Source: Chloroherpetonaceae bacterium
GTDB taxonomy: Bacteria > Bacteroidota > Chlorobiia > Chlorobiales > Thermochlorobacteraceae
Length of the DNA stretch: 60,651 bases
Direction of reading: 5' to 3'
Assembly: GCA_025055975.1 (NCBI GenBank)
Contig: JANWWM010000038.1
Location: 1 to 60,651, forward strand
Under the pieces are notes generated by a model. The model ran no database searches, was not told the origin of the DNA, and saw nothing but the letters and a program-made list of their open reading frames with translations. Shown piece after piece: positions 17,755 through 25,499 of this stretch; the first letter of the stretch is position 1, and every line of letters starts with the position of its first letter. Made by a program: the position numbers and the translations under genes.

Positions 17755-18121
17755 TTGTTTTCTCCCAAGTTTTAGGTTGAGTTGCTTTTGATTTTGAGAT
17801 TGCGAATTTTTTTCAGGAAAGAACATCATTTGTTTGAACATTCTTTGTCCGCGAAAAAAAGAAACGACAATCGTCCTCAAAAAACGCTTGATTTCCGTTG
17901 CGGCGGGCGCAAACGGCGATGTTTTATTTTGCTTGCGACGCTTTTGATTCCGATGTCAAGAAACACGATTCGAGAGAGCGTTTCCTCCTTTGCGCGCGCT
18001 TTTCGCAAAGCGAAGCGTCTCGCTTTGTTGATTAACCGAAATTTAACAACTGCCCCGAATTCTCCAAACGTTTTTCGTCTCTTCTGCCCTAAAAATTGAC
18101 TTTTGGACTTGCCTTTCGCGT
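17755..18121. other. intergenic region between T9SS cargo gene and pgeF
   Basis: The 367 bp hold the 5' region of the cargo gene and the 3' region of pgeF. A purine-rich GGGAGA lies just before the cargo start on the minus strand. The 105-codon frame on the plus strand (17782-18099) has a composition unlike a real protein. No RNA gene or clear promoter was recognised. Confidence 0.4.
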
Positions 18122-18865
18122 TTATTTCAAGCCGATAAGGGCGAACATTCTTCCCGTCTTGCCGCCGCTGGCGCGGAACGAGAAAAATCGCTCGCGCTCT
18201 CGAAAGGCGCAATGGGGCGAGATTTCGATTTGCGAGGCGGGCACGCCCGCTTGCGCCAGCTGACGAGCGTTGGCGGCTTTGAGGTCGAGCAGGAATTTCT
18301 TGCGCGTCTCGTCGTAGCGTTTGAACGAGTCGGAAAAATGGTCGGCGACGTCGGCATCGACCTCGTAAGATTGCGCGTCGATGCACGCGCCGATGAAGGC
18401 GTAGCAATCTTCTCCTTTCGTGCCAAACGCTTCGCTCATTTTGCGCATCGTCTTGGAGAGAATTTGCTTCGCCGTTCCGCGCCAGCCCGCGTGAACGGCG
18501 GCGATGGCTCGATGCGCGCGGTCATAGACGAGAATCGGAACGCAATCGGCGATCGAGACGGCAAGAAAAACGCCGCGCCGATTCGTAACGAGCGCGTCGT
18601 AGCCCTCGTAGTTTCCGCTCTTTTCGACGAGCAAAACCTCGTCGCCGTGAACTTGACTTGAAAGCGCCAGTTGCGAGAGTTCGATTCCAATCGCTTCGCA
18701 AAGAATCTGGCGGTTTTTCATCACGGCTTCGATGGAATCGCCCGACGAGAGTCCCAAATTGAGCGAGCGGAACGCGCCTTGGCTCACGCCGCCTTCGCGC
18801 GTGGTTTGCGCCGCGCAGACTTCGGGGAACGACTCAAACAATTTTGGTCTCAACAGCGGAATCAT
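18122..18865 (-). CDS. pgeF: PgeF/YfiH-family multicopper polyphenol oxidase / purine nucleoside phosphorylase
   Basis: About 247 residues from the ATG at 18865; an in-frame ATG at 18913 would add 16 residues before the family's usual start. Motifs of the family are visible: TTREGGVSQGAF (~20-31), SLNLGL, LSSQVHGDEVL, SIADCVPILVYD with the conserved Cys, AVHAGWRGTAKQIL with the conserved His, and C-terminal CAFRERERFFSFRASGGKTGRM. Family members act on purine nucleosides (adenosine phosphorylase/deaminase activity) and proofread peptidoglycan precursor incorporation. Both flanks are non-coding; the upstream side has dispersed repeats. The family assignment is strong; the physiological role in this organism is inferred. 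Confidence 0.9.
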   Translation of the reverse strand: MIPLLRPKLFESFPEVCAAQTTREGGVSQGAFRSLNLGLSSGDSIEAVMKNRQILCEAIGIELSQLALSSQVHGDEVLLVEKSGNYEGYDALVTNRRGVFLAVSIADCVPILVYDRAHRAIAAVHAGWRGTAKQILSKTMRKMSEAFGTKGEDCYAFIGACIDAQSYEVDADVADHFSDSFKRYDETRKKFLLDLKAANARQLAQAGVPASQIEISPHCAFRERERFFSFRASGGKTGRMFALIGLK

Positions 18866-18934
18866 CTCTTTGAAATGCGTTTGAACGCGAGCGAATTTAG
18901 AGCGCGCCGCCAAATTGAGCGCGCCGCAATTCGT

Positions 18935-19034
18935 GGATTCCTCGCTTCGCTCGGAATGACAGAAAACAAACGCTCGGAGCGATGAACAAAACTCGCAATT
19001 CCAAAACCGTCATTCTGACGGAAGCGAAGAATCC
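18935..19034. repeat. dispersed inverted-repeat arms (family copy)
   Basis: The arm GGATTCCTCGCTTCG...GGAATGAC (18935-18960) and an opposing arm GTCATTCTGACGG...AATCC (19009-19034) belong to the same dispersed family seen at 19121, 20986, 50333, 54103, 55082 and 57075. Here the arms point in the opposite order, which suggests two partial copies or a deleted copy. Confidence 0.7.
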
Positions 19035-19038
19035 ATAA

Positions 19039-19096
19039 CCTCACCCCCGATTCTGACTGCGTCAGAATCGTTCCCCTCTCCTTGACGAAGGAGGGG
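19039..19096. repeat. second palindromic intergenic element
   Basis: CCTCACCCCC is followed by a perfect 9-bp hairpin (GATTCTGAC / GTCAGAATC, 19049-19069). A second hairpin of CCCCTCTCCTT against AAGGAGGGG lies at 19073-19096. It differs from the dispersed GGATTCC family and looks like one palindrome nested in another. Confidence 0.6.
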
Positions 19097-19120
19097 AGTT
19101 AGAGGCGAGGTCAAAGGCAT

Positions 19121-19275
19121 CGTCATTCTGAACGGAGCGAAGCGAAGAACCCGCGTCCAGAGAAGCAAAGGGCATTCAATTCGCAATTGACAATCCGAAA
19201 TTCGCAATCCATCGTGGATTCCTCGCTTCGCTCGGAATGACAGAAAGACAGAAAAACACGCGCTCGGAATGACGG
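19121..19275. repeat. 155-bp dispersed inverted-repeat element, copy A (upstream of nuoM)
   Basis: The left arm GTCATTCTGAACGGAGCG...AAGAACCC is the imperfect reverse complement of the right arm GGATTCCTCGC...GGAATGAC. Between them is a core containing several ATTCGCAA words. The copy is nearly identical, with only a few mismatches, to 20986-21140 on the other side of nuoM. No open frame lies inside, so it behaves like a non-autonomous MITE-like or REP-like element. Confidence 0.85.
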
Positions 19276-19348
19276 CGAGAGCATTCGGCATAACAAACAT
19301 TTTGACGCGGAAAAAAGACTTTCGGATGACGAAAAAGCATTTGGCTCG

Positions 19349-19377
19349 TTTCTTCAACGCGATTTTTCTTATCTTTG
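19349..19377 (+). promoter_or_regulatory. candidate Bacteroidota-type promoter of nuoM
   Basis: The -7 box TATCTTTG (19370-19377) is a perfect match to TAnnTTTG. TTTC at 19349-19352 lies 17 bp upstream as a near match to the TTTG -33 box. The nuoM start codon is 40 bp downstream. This is prediction from consensus only. Confidence 0.5.
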
Positions 19378-19416
19378 CGAACTTTCGCTTAACCGCATCG
19401 CCGACGAGGCTCGTTT

Positions 19417-20934
19417 ATGGGCAGTTCGCTTCTCACTCTGACGATTTTCTTTCCGTTTCTTTTTGGCATTCCGCTTCTCTTTTTCAGTCGAGAAAAAGAC
19501 GCGCTTTCCAAATTTTACGCGCTGGCGATTTCGCTCATCGTTTTGGCGATGTCGCTCACGATGCTCTTGAATTTCGACGGGTCGCAAGGCGCGCAATTTC
19601 AGCACGTCGCCCTCGAAGATTGGCTCGGCGAAGAGGTCGATGTGAAATACGTCGTCGGGCTTGACGGACTTTCGGCGCTGCTGTTCGCGTTCAGCGCCTT
19701 CGTTTTTCCCTTGACGATTTTGGGAACTTGGACGAGCGTTCAGCGCAACGTCCGCGAACACTTGTTCTTTCTGCTCGCGCTTGAAACGTGCGTTCTTGGC
19801 GTTTTCGCCGCGCTTGACTTGTTTCTTTACTACGTTTTTTGGGAAGCGATGCTGATTCCGATGTATTTTCTCATTGGCATTTGGGGCGGCGAGAAGCGCG
19901 TTTTCGCGGCGACAAAGTTTTTCGTCTATATGCTCTCGGCGTCGCTCATTATGCTCGTCGGGATTATTTACGTGGGCATTCGCGGCGCGGATTTGAACGG
20001 CGGCGTTTTCACGACCGATTATCAAAAGCTGACGCTGTTGGATTTGCCCTTCACGATTCAAGCGATTTTGTTTTGGCTTTTCGCGGTCGCCTTTCTTGCC
20101 AAGGCGCCGCTGTTTCCGCTGCATTCTTGGCTTCCCGAAGTCTACGCCCAATCGCCCGTTTCCGCCGTCGTTACGGGCGTTCTGCTCAAAATGGCGACCT
20201 ACGCTTTGATTCGCTTCAACGCGGGCTTGTTTCCGCAAGCGGCGGCGCATTTTTCGACGCTTCTTGCGGTTCTTTCGGCGATTTCGATTCTTTACGGCGC
20301 GGCGATCGCGTTTGCGCAGAAAGAGATGCGTCTCGTGCTCGCCTATTCGTCCATCAGCCACTTGGGATTTTTGACGCTCGGCATTTTCGCCTTCACGGAA
20401 GAAGCGATGCAGGGCGCGATTTTGCAGATGGTCAATCACGGTCTCTCGACGGGCTTGTTGTTTTTGCTCGCGGGCTTTCTTTACGAGCGCAGGCGAAGCG
20501 ATAGGCTCAGCGACTACGGCGGCTTGAAAAAAGCGATGCCGCTCGGCGCGATGTTTTTTATGATTGCGACGCTCGCGTCGGTCGGACTTCCAGGCTTAAA
20601 CGGCTTCGTGGGCGAGTTTTTGATTTTGGCGGGCGCGTTCAAATCGCCCGTTTTGCATAGCGGCGCTTTCGCCGCGTTGAGCGCGATTGGCGTGATTTTG
20701 TCGGTCGTCTATATGCTCCCGATGTTTCAAAAAATTTTCTTGGGCGAATTGAAAAACGACCTCAACGCCAATCTCAAAGACCTGAACCTGCGCGAAACAA
20801 TCGTGGCGACGGCATTCGTGGTTGTCATCGTTTGGATTGGAGTCGCGCCAAATTCGTTTCTGAAACTTTCCGAAAAAAGCGTGGCGACCGTCATCGAGAA
20901 AGTCCAACAAAATTCGTCGCTTTCAAGCAGGTAG
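19417..20934 (+). CDS. nuoM: NADH-quinone oxidoreductase subunit M
   Basis: This 505-residue polytopic protein (about 14 membrane helices) belongs to the antiporter-like subunits of complex I. Key family features are the YYVFWEAMLIPMYFLIG segment with the conserved glutamate, the AFLAKAPLFPLHSWLPEVY segment with the conserved lysine and histidine, and SSISHLGFLTLGI. It carries one proton-translocating half-channel of the complex in the cytoplasmic membrane. nuoN follows after 296 bp of repeat-bearing sequence, but no other nuo genes are in the window, and upstream lies the oppositely oriented pgeF. The gene is bracketed by two 155-bp repeats. Confidence 0.96.
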   Translation: MGSSLLTLTIFFPFLFGIPLLFFSREKDALSKFYALAISLIVLAMSLTMLLNFDGSQGAQFQHVALEDWLGEEVDVKYVVGLDGLSALLFAFSAFVFPLTILGTWTSVQRNVREHLFFLLALETCVLGVFAALDLFLYYVFWEAMLIPMYFLIGIWGGEKRVFAATKFFVYMLSASLIMLVGIIYVGIRGADLNGGVFTTDYQKLTLLDLPFTIQAILFWLFAVAFLAKAPLFPLHSWLPEVYAQSPVSAVVTGVLLKMATYALIRFNAGLFPQAAAHFSTLLAVLSAISILYGAAIAFAQKEMRLVLAYSSISHLGFLTLGIFAFTEEAMQGAILQMVNHGLSTGLLFLLAGFLYERRRSDRLSDYGGLKKAMPLGAMFFMIATLASVGLPGLNGFVGEFLILAGAFKSPVLHSGAFAALSAIGVILSVVYMLPMFQKIFLGELKNDLNANLKDLNLRETIVATAFVVVIVWIGVAPNSFLKLSEKSVATVIEKVQQNSSLSSR

Positions 20935-20985
20935 GTTTTTGTCAATAACGATAGCAACGACAAGCAACGCTTGGAATCGCGCAAT

Positions 20986-21140
20986 CGTCATTCTGAACGG
21001 AGCGAAGCGAAGAACCCGCGTCCAGAGAAGCAAAGGGCATTCAATTCGCAATTGACAATCCGAAATTCGCAATCCATCGTGGATTCCTCGCTTCGCTCGG
21101 AACGACAAAAAGACAGAAAAACACGCGCTCGGAATGATGG
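20986..21140. repeat. 155-bp dispersed inverted-repeat element, copy B (between nuoM and nuoN)
   Basis: Nearly identical to 19121-19275 in the same orientation; differences cluster near the right arm (GGAACGAC for GGAATGAC, and GATGG for GACGG at the end). With copy A it forms a direct repeat around nuoM. The rest of the 296-bp nuoM-nuoN gap holds no gene or recognised signal. Confidence 0.85.
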
Positions 21141-21230
21141 ACGATTTCTGCGTTTGCGACGAAAGCCACGAATGTGGCTCGTCGCATTGCGGTCGGCTGG
21201 CGCTTCTGAAATCGCAAACTTGAAAACACG

Positions 21231-22661
21231 ATGGTCCTTCAAGATTTGACGCTGGCGTTTTCCATCACGTTTGCGACGCTGTGGTCGGTTTTGCTCATCG
21301 TTGTCGAGGCGACGGCGAAGCGAGCGGCATTGACCTACGCGCTGACGAGCGTCGGCTTTCTGTTGCTCATCACGATGACGATTTTTCCGAGCGAGCAAGG
21401 CTATGCGTTCAGCGAGATGTTGCGCGTTTCGCCGTATTCGCAGTTTGCGAACTTCGTTTTCGCGCTATCGGGCTTGCTCGTCGTTACGCTCTCGCAGGGC
21501 TATCTCGTCAGGGAGCGGATTCATTTCGGCGAGTATTACGTCATCGTTTTCATCGCCACGCTGGGAATGATGCTTATGGCGTCGGCAGGGAACATGGCGG
21601 TTTTGTTTATCGGCTTGGAGACGATGTCGATCGCGCTTTATGTGCTGGCGGGCATTATGCGCAAAGACAAGCTCGCCAACGAGGCGGCGATGAAATACTT
21701 TCTTTTGGGCGCGTTTTCATCGAGCGTTTTTCTTTATGGGGTCGCGCTCATCTACGGCGCGACGGGCGAGATGACGCTGTTCAAAATCGGCATTTATTTG
21801 CAAGAAAACGGCGCTTCGCCGCTCTTTTGGATTGGGCTTGCGCTCTTGACGATGGGTTTTCTGTTCAAAATTTCCGCCGTGCCGTTTCATCAATGGACTC
21901 CCGACGTGTATGAAGGCGCGCCAACCCCCTCAGCCGCGCTGATGTCGACGGCTTCGAAAGCGGCGGCTTTCGTGGCGTTCATCACGGTGATTCTCAACGT
22001 GTCGTCGCAAACCGAAAACAACGCCAATTGGCAGTTGGCGCTCTCGACGGTCGCGGTTCTGACGATGGTCGTGGGCAATCTCGCCGCGCTGGCGCAAGAA
22101 AACTTGAAGCGCATGTTGGCGTTTTCTTCCATCGCTCATGCGGGCTATATGCTCGTGGGCGTGGTTGCCGCTTCCGACGAGGGTTACGGCGCGGCGCTTT
22201 ACTACTCGCTCGTCTACTCGCTGATGAACATTGGCGCTTTCGGCGTGATTGCGCTCATTGAGCGACATCGTGAAGGCGTGAACGCGGCGGATTACGCGGG
22301 ACTCTTCAAAGAAAAACCCGCGCTTGCGGGCGTGATGGCGCTGTTTATGCTTTCGCTGACGGGCGTGCCGCCGCTGGCGGGCTTCGTGGGCAAGTATAAA
22401 CTTTTCGCCGCCGCCGTCGAGAGCGGAATGTCGTGGCTTGCCATCGTGGGCGTTTTGGCAAGCGCGGTTTCCGCCTACTACTACCTGCGCGTCGTGATTT
22501 TTATGTTTATGCGCGAACCGCAGACGGAAAACCAATTCGACGGCGTCGCCACCAGTCCGACCCTCGTCATCATCGCTTTGCTCGTGTTTTTGCTTGGGAT
22601 TTTTCCGACGGGAATGCTCCGCTTTGCGAGCGAAGCGATGAAATTCGCGTCCCGTTTTTGA
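21231..22661 (+). CDS. nuoN: NADH-quinone oxidoreductase subunit N
   Basis: This 476-residue polytopic protein has about 14 helices. It has the NuoN/antiporter-family segments FIGLETMSIALYVLAG, AAMKYFLLGAFSSSVFLYG, the lysine-containing GFLFKISAVPFHQWTPDVYEGAP, and AFSSIAHAGYMLVGVV. It forms one of the proton channels in the membrane arm of complex I. It follows nuoM in the same direction and precedes trpS by 56 bp. The remaining nuo genes must lie elsewhere, which suggests the nuo operon is split in this genome. The length is normal and there is no sign of truncation. Confidence 0.96.
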   Translation: MVLQDLTLAFSITFATLWSVLLIVVEATAKRAALTYALTSVGFLLLITMTIFPSEQGYAFSEMLRVSPYSQFANFVFALSGLLVVTLSQGYLVRERIHFGEYYVIVFIATLGMMLMASAGNMAVLFIGLETMSIALYVLAGIMRKDKLANEAAMKYFLLGAFSSSVFLYGVALIYGATGEMTLFKIGIYLQENGASPLFWIGLALLTMGFLFKISAVPFHQWTPDVYEGAPTPSAALMSTASKAAAFVAFITVILNVSSQTENNANWQLALSTVAVLTMVVGNLAALAQENLKRMLAFSSIAHAGYMLVGVVAASDEGYGAALYYSLVYSLMNIGAFGVIALIERHREGVNAADYAGLFKEKPALAGVMALFMLSLTGVPPLAGFVGKYKLFAAAVESGMSWLAIVGVLASAVSAYYYLRVVIFMFMREPQTENQFDGVATSPTLVIIALLVFLLGIFPTGMLRFASEAMKFASRF

Positions 22662-22717
22662 GCGCCGACGCGCGAAGCGTTCCAAAAAAGCGATAGATTC
22701 CCGCAAATCCAACGTCA

Positions 22718-23716
22718 ATGAAACGCATTTTGAGCGGAATGCGCCCGACGGGCAAACTTCATCTGGGGCATTACGTCGGCGCGCTTGAAAACTGGGTCGC
22801 TTTTCAGAACGGCGGCGAATACGAAACCTTCTTTCTCATCGCCGATTATCACGCGCTCACCACGAATCTGGACACGAGCCAAACCTATCAAAACTCCATC
22901 GATATGCTCTTGGATTGGCTCGCCGTGGGAATCGACCCCGAAAAAAGTCCCATCTTTCGTCAATCGCAAATCAAGGAACATTCGGAGCTTTTCTTGATTT
23001 TCTCCTTGCTGGTTACGACGTCGCGGCTTGAACGCAATCCTTCGCTCAAAGAGCAGGTGCGCGACTTGGAACTGGACACGATTTCCTACGCGCATCTCGG
23101 TTATCCCGTCTTGCAAGCGGCGGACATCTTGCTCTACAAAGGCTCCGTCGTGCCCGTTGGCGAAGACCAACTGCCGCACATTGAAATCACCCGCGAAATC
23201 GCTCGCCGATTCAATCAAACCTATCCGAAGCCCAACGGCGAAGCCGTTTTCCCCGAACCCGAAGCCAAAATCACGAAGTTTGCGCGCTTGGTTGGGCTTG
23301 ACGGCAAAGCGAAGATGTCCAAATCGCTTGGCAACGCGATTCTGCTTTCCGATTCGCCCGACGAGGTGATGAAAAAAGTCAGAACCGCCGTTACCGACAC
23401 GGCGAAAATTCGCAAAAACGACCCCGGCAATCCCGACGTGTGCACGGTGTTCAAATACCATCAACGCTTCACGAAGGAAGAAGAGATTAAGCAAATCGAC
23501 GCGGATTGTCGGAGCGGCGCGTTGGGGTGCGTCGAGTGCAAGCAACGTTGTTCGGCGAGCATTTCGGAATTTCTCGCGCCGATTTTGGAGCGCCGCGCGC
23601 AATTGGAACGAAAGCCCGACGAATTAAGGGCGATTCTTTGCGACGGCGAAGCGCGCGCCAAAACGATCGCGACGCAAACGATGGCGGAAGTCCGCGACGC
23701 GATGCGGCTTGGCTAA
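22718..23716 (+). CDS. trpS: tryptophanyl-tRNA synthetase, probable Fe-S-containing type
   Basis: This 332-residue class I synthetase charges tRNA-Trp. The HIGH-type motif is HLGH (15-18) and the KMSKS motif is intact at 199-203. Between KMSKS and the C-terminal anticodon-binding region are four cysteines at 242, 264, 271 and 274 (spacing C-x21-C-x6-C-x2-C). This closely matches the [4Fe-4S]-binding pattern described for Thermotoga maritima TrpRS (C-x22-C-x6-C-x2-C), where the cluster sits near the anticodon site. Cluster binding here is inferred from spacing. The start MKRILSGMRPTGKLHLGH is typical. It lies 56 bp after nuoN and 57 bp before the next gene. Confidence 0.95.
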   Translation: MKRILSGMRPTGKLHLGHYVGALENWVAFQNGGEYETFFLIADYHALTTNLDTSQTYQNSIDMLLDWLAVGIDPEKSPIFRQSQIKEHSELFLIFSLLVTTSRLERNPSLKEQVRDLELDTISYAHLGYPVLQAADILLYKGSVVPVGEDQLPHIEITREIARRFNQTYPKPNGEAVFPEPEAKITKFARLVGLDGKAKMSKSLGNAILLSDSPDEVMKKVRTAVTDTAKIRKNDPGNPDVCTVFKYHQRFTKEEEIKQIDADCRSGALGCVECKQRCSASISEFLAPILERRAQLERKPDELRAILCDGEARAKTIATQTMAEVRDAMRLG

Positions 23717-23773
23717 ACCTTTTCGCGCCGTATTTTCCCGCAAAAACTCTATCAACGATTCCCGTTCCGAACC

Positions 23774-24961
23774 ATGCTCGAAAGCGATTACAGAAAAACG
23801 TTCAACGCCGCGTTCAAAACCGAAGTCTACGAAGCCCTCGTCGCCGACATCAGAACGAGCGGCAGAAACGCGCTGGACTTTCGCGTTTGCGAAACGCCTT
23901 TCTTTCCAACGAGAAAACTCACCGACGAACTCGTCAGCGCGGCAAACGACATCGTCCGCCAATTGATGAGCGAGCGCGTCTGGAAACGCCTCGACAGCGC
24001 CGTTCCGCCAAGCCTTGCCGCGCCAAACGAAGACGCGCATCCGCAATTTCTGCAACTTGATTTCGCCATCTGCGAAGACGCAAACGGCAACCCCTTGCCG
24101 CAACTCATCGAACTGCAAGGCTTCCCGACGGTCTTCGCCTTCCAAGCGATGCTCGACGAAAAACTCCGTCGTCACTATCCCATCCCGTCGCAACTCACCT
24201 CGTATTTCAACGGATTGACGCGCGAAACCTATCTCGCCTTTCTGAAAGAAATTCTGCTCGGCGATAGCGCGCCCGAAAACGTGATTCTCTTGGAAATCGA
24301 ACCCGAAAAGCAAAAAACGCGCATCGATTTCTACGCGACCGAAGATTACTTCGGCGTCGCGCCCGTCTGCTTAACCGACGTCAAAAAGCGCGGCAGGAAA
24401 CTCTACTATCGAAAGAACGGCAAGGAAATCCCCATCGAGCGCATTTACAACCGCGTCATCTTCGATGAACTCGACAAAAAAAATCTCTCGTTTGAGTTTT
24501 CCTTCCAAGACGACCTCGACGTCAAGTGGCTCAATCACCCAAATTGGTTTATGAAAATTTCCAAGTATTGCCTGCCGCTGTTCCAAAGCAAATACGCGCC
24601 CCAAGCCTACTTCCTCGCCGACTTGGAACGCTATCCCGACGACTTGGAAAACTACGTCGCCAAGCCGCTCTTTTCGTTTTCGGGCGGCGGCGTGATGATT
24701 GACCTGACGAAAGAAGACTTGGACAAGATTGAGGACAAATCAAACTACCTTCTGCAACGCAAGGTGAATTACGCGCCCGCCATCGACACGCCCGAAGGCG
24801 GCACGAAGGTCGAACTGCGCATGATGTTCTTCTGGCGCGATTCCGACGCGACGCCCACGCTCGTGAACAACCTCGTCCGAATGAGCCGCGGCAAACTCAT
24901 CAACACGATGTTCAACAAAGTGCAGAACTGGACCGGCTCGAACATCGCCTATCACGAATAA
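23774..24961 (+). CDS. conserved protein, putative ATP-grasp-like
   Basis: A 395-residue soluble protein of uncertain family. An LIELQGFPTVFAFQ segment (~115-128) and a C-terminal part with YVAKPLFSFSGGGVMIDL (~295-312), LLQRKVNYAP and KVELRMMFFW recall the glycine-rich loop and the acidic metal-binding strand of ATP-grasp enzymes. The C-terminus is NWTGSNIAYHE. These matches are weak and the ligase function is an inference. It follows trpS and precedes the structured elements at 25029-25337. No signal peptide or membrane segment is seen, so it is probably cytoplasmic. An alternative is a different fold with a chance glycine loop. Confidence 0.55.
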   Translation: MLESDYRKTFNAAFKTEVYEALVADIRTSGRNALDFRVCETPFFPTRKLTDELVSAANDIVRQLMSERVWKRLDSAVPPSLAAPNEDAHPQFLQLDFAICEDANGNPLPQLIELQGFPTVFAFQAMLDEKLRRHYPIPSQLTSYFNGLTRETYLAFLKEILLGDSAPENVILLEIEPEKQKTRIDFYATEDYFGVAPVCLTDVKKRGRKLYYRKNGKEIPIERIYNRVIFDELDKKNLSFEFSFQDDLDVKWLNHPNWFMKISKYCLPLFQSKYAPQAYFLADLERYPDDLENYVAKPLFSFSGGGVMIDLTKEDLDKIEDKSNYLLQRKVNYAPAIDTPEGGTKVELRMMFFWRDSDATPTLVNNLVRMSRGKLINTMFNKVQNWTGSNIAYHE

Positions 24962-25028
24962 AACGGCGACGCGCGAGGGCTGCGACCTCGGACGCATCGC
25001 ATCCGCTCGCGCTTGCCGAAAAAACAAA
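24962..25028. other. spacer before structured elements
   Basis: Sixty-seven GC-rich bases after the stop of the ATP-grasp-like gene. A weak hairpin may form around GCGAGGGCTGCGACCTCG, but it has no T-run. Nothing else is seen. Confidence 0.3.
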
Positions 25029-25099
25029 CACCGCGTTGGATTTTCTCGGGAATCGCTGCTGCTGCCCCAGCGACTCAACCTATCAAAACCCAAGCGGTG
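25029..25099. ncRNA. tandem structured element, unit 1
   Basis: The outer arms CACCGCGTTGGATTTT (25029-25044) and AAAACCCAAGCGGTG (25085-25099) pair over about 14 bp, with one bulge and one mismatch. Inside, TCGCT (25053-25057) pairs with AGCGA (25069-25073) around the loop GCTGCTGCCCC. GGG at 25048-25050 could pair with CCC in the loop as a pseudoknot. Conserved single-stranded parts are GGGAATC and GACTCAACCTA. The same core recurs at 25109 and 25269 with different but complementary outer arms, the hallmark of a conserved structure. Neither strand can be chosen as the RNA; the family is not recognised. Confidence 0.6.
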
Positions 25100-25108
25100 A
25101 ACATCAAA

Positions 25109-25177
25109 GCCGTCTGAACGCTTTCGGGAATCGCTGCTGCTGCCCCAGCGACTCAACCTATCGGCGTTCAAGACGGC
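25109..25177. ncRNA. tandem structured element, unit 2
   Basis: The core is identical over 37 bp to unit 1 and starts exactly 78 bp later (GGGAATC at 25126). The outer arms GCCGTCTGAACGC (25109-25121) and GCGTTCAAGACGGC (25164-25177) pair over 13 bp with one bulged A, and they differ completely in sequence from the arms of unit 1. The inner stem TCGCT/AGCGA is at 25131-25135 and 25147-25151. Confidence 0.65.
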
Positions 25178-25268
25178 AAAGAACGATGACGATACTCAAT
25201 GGCATGATACTTCAACTCCGCGCGCTCGTCTATGCGTTGAATCACGTCTTGTGACGGTTCAAAATCGC

Positions 25269-25337
25269 CGCTTGCGCCTTTGGGGAATCCTGAGACGCTG
25301 CTGCCCCATCTCCGACTCAACCTACTCAGCGCAAGCG
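25269..25337. ncRNA. tandem structured element, unit 3 (diverged)
   Basis: The outer arms CGCTTGCGC (25269-25277) and GCGCAAGCG (25329-25337) pair perfectly over 9 bp. The inner stem has changed to GAGA (25292-25295) with TCTC (25309-25312), while the loop keeps CGCTGCTGCCCCA and the flanks keep GGGAATC and GACTCAACCTA. The simultaneous change of both sides of both stems supports conserved base pairing. The core starts 157 bp after that of unit 2, about two 78-bp periods. Confidence 0.6.
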
Positions 25338-25499
25338 ACCAAAACGCATTTGCGAACCACGCCACGAGTTTACGGCAAGCGATTCGCTCGATGCGTTGCG
25401 CCCCGCAATAGACTGTGACAAGCACGCGTTGTGAAGCCTATCACGTTGATTGCGTCGCGTTTTGAAATGCGTAACTTTGCTTCAATCATCGGCAACGCT
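25338..25499. other. leader region before the amidohydrolase pair
   Basis: This stretch links unit 3 to the start codon at 25500. AACGCAT (25343-25349) and ATGCGTT (25391-25397) could form a further stem, but without the conserved core. An in-frame ATG at 25431 would add 23 residues before the signal peptide and is not favoured. No clear promoter or ribosome binding site was found. Confidence 0.35.

Noticed and set aside
17782..18099. Plus-strand frame between T9SS cargo gene and pgeF
   Set aside because: No recognisable features and lies antisense to the cargo leader.
25036..25254. Small plus-strand frame with repeated GNRCCCPSDSTY
   Set aside because: The repeats arise from the structured-element core; the third unit is in another frame, and arms and loops conserve base pairing rather than amino acids.
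25048..25327. Tandem repeats as integron attC sites
   Set aside because: ACTCAAC fits the RYYYAAC core, but no opposing GTTRRRY partner is placed consistently, and no cassette genes lie between the repeats.
25283..25327. TPP riboswitch (CTGAGA in unit 3)
   Set aside because: The CTGAGA is not present in units 1 and 2 and other TPP motifs are absent.
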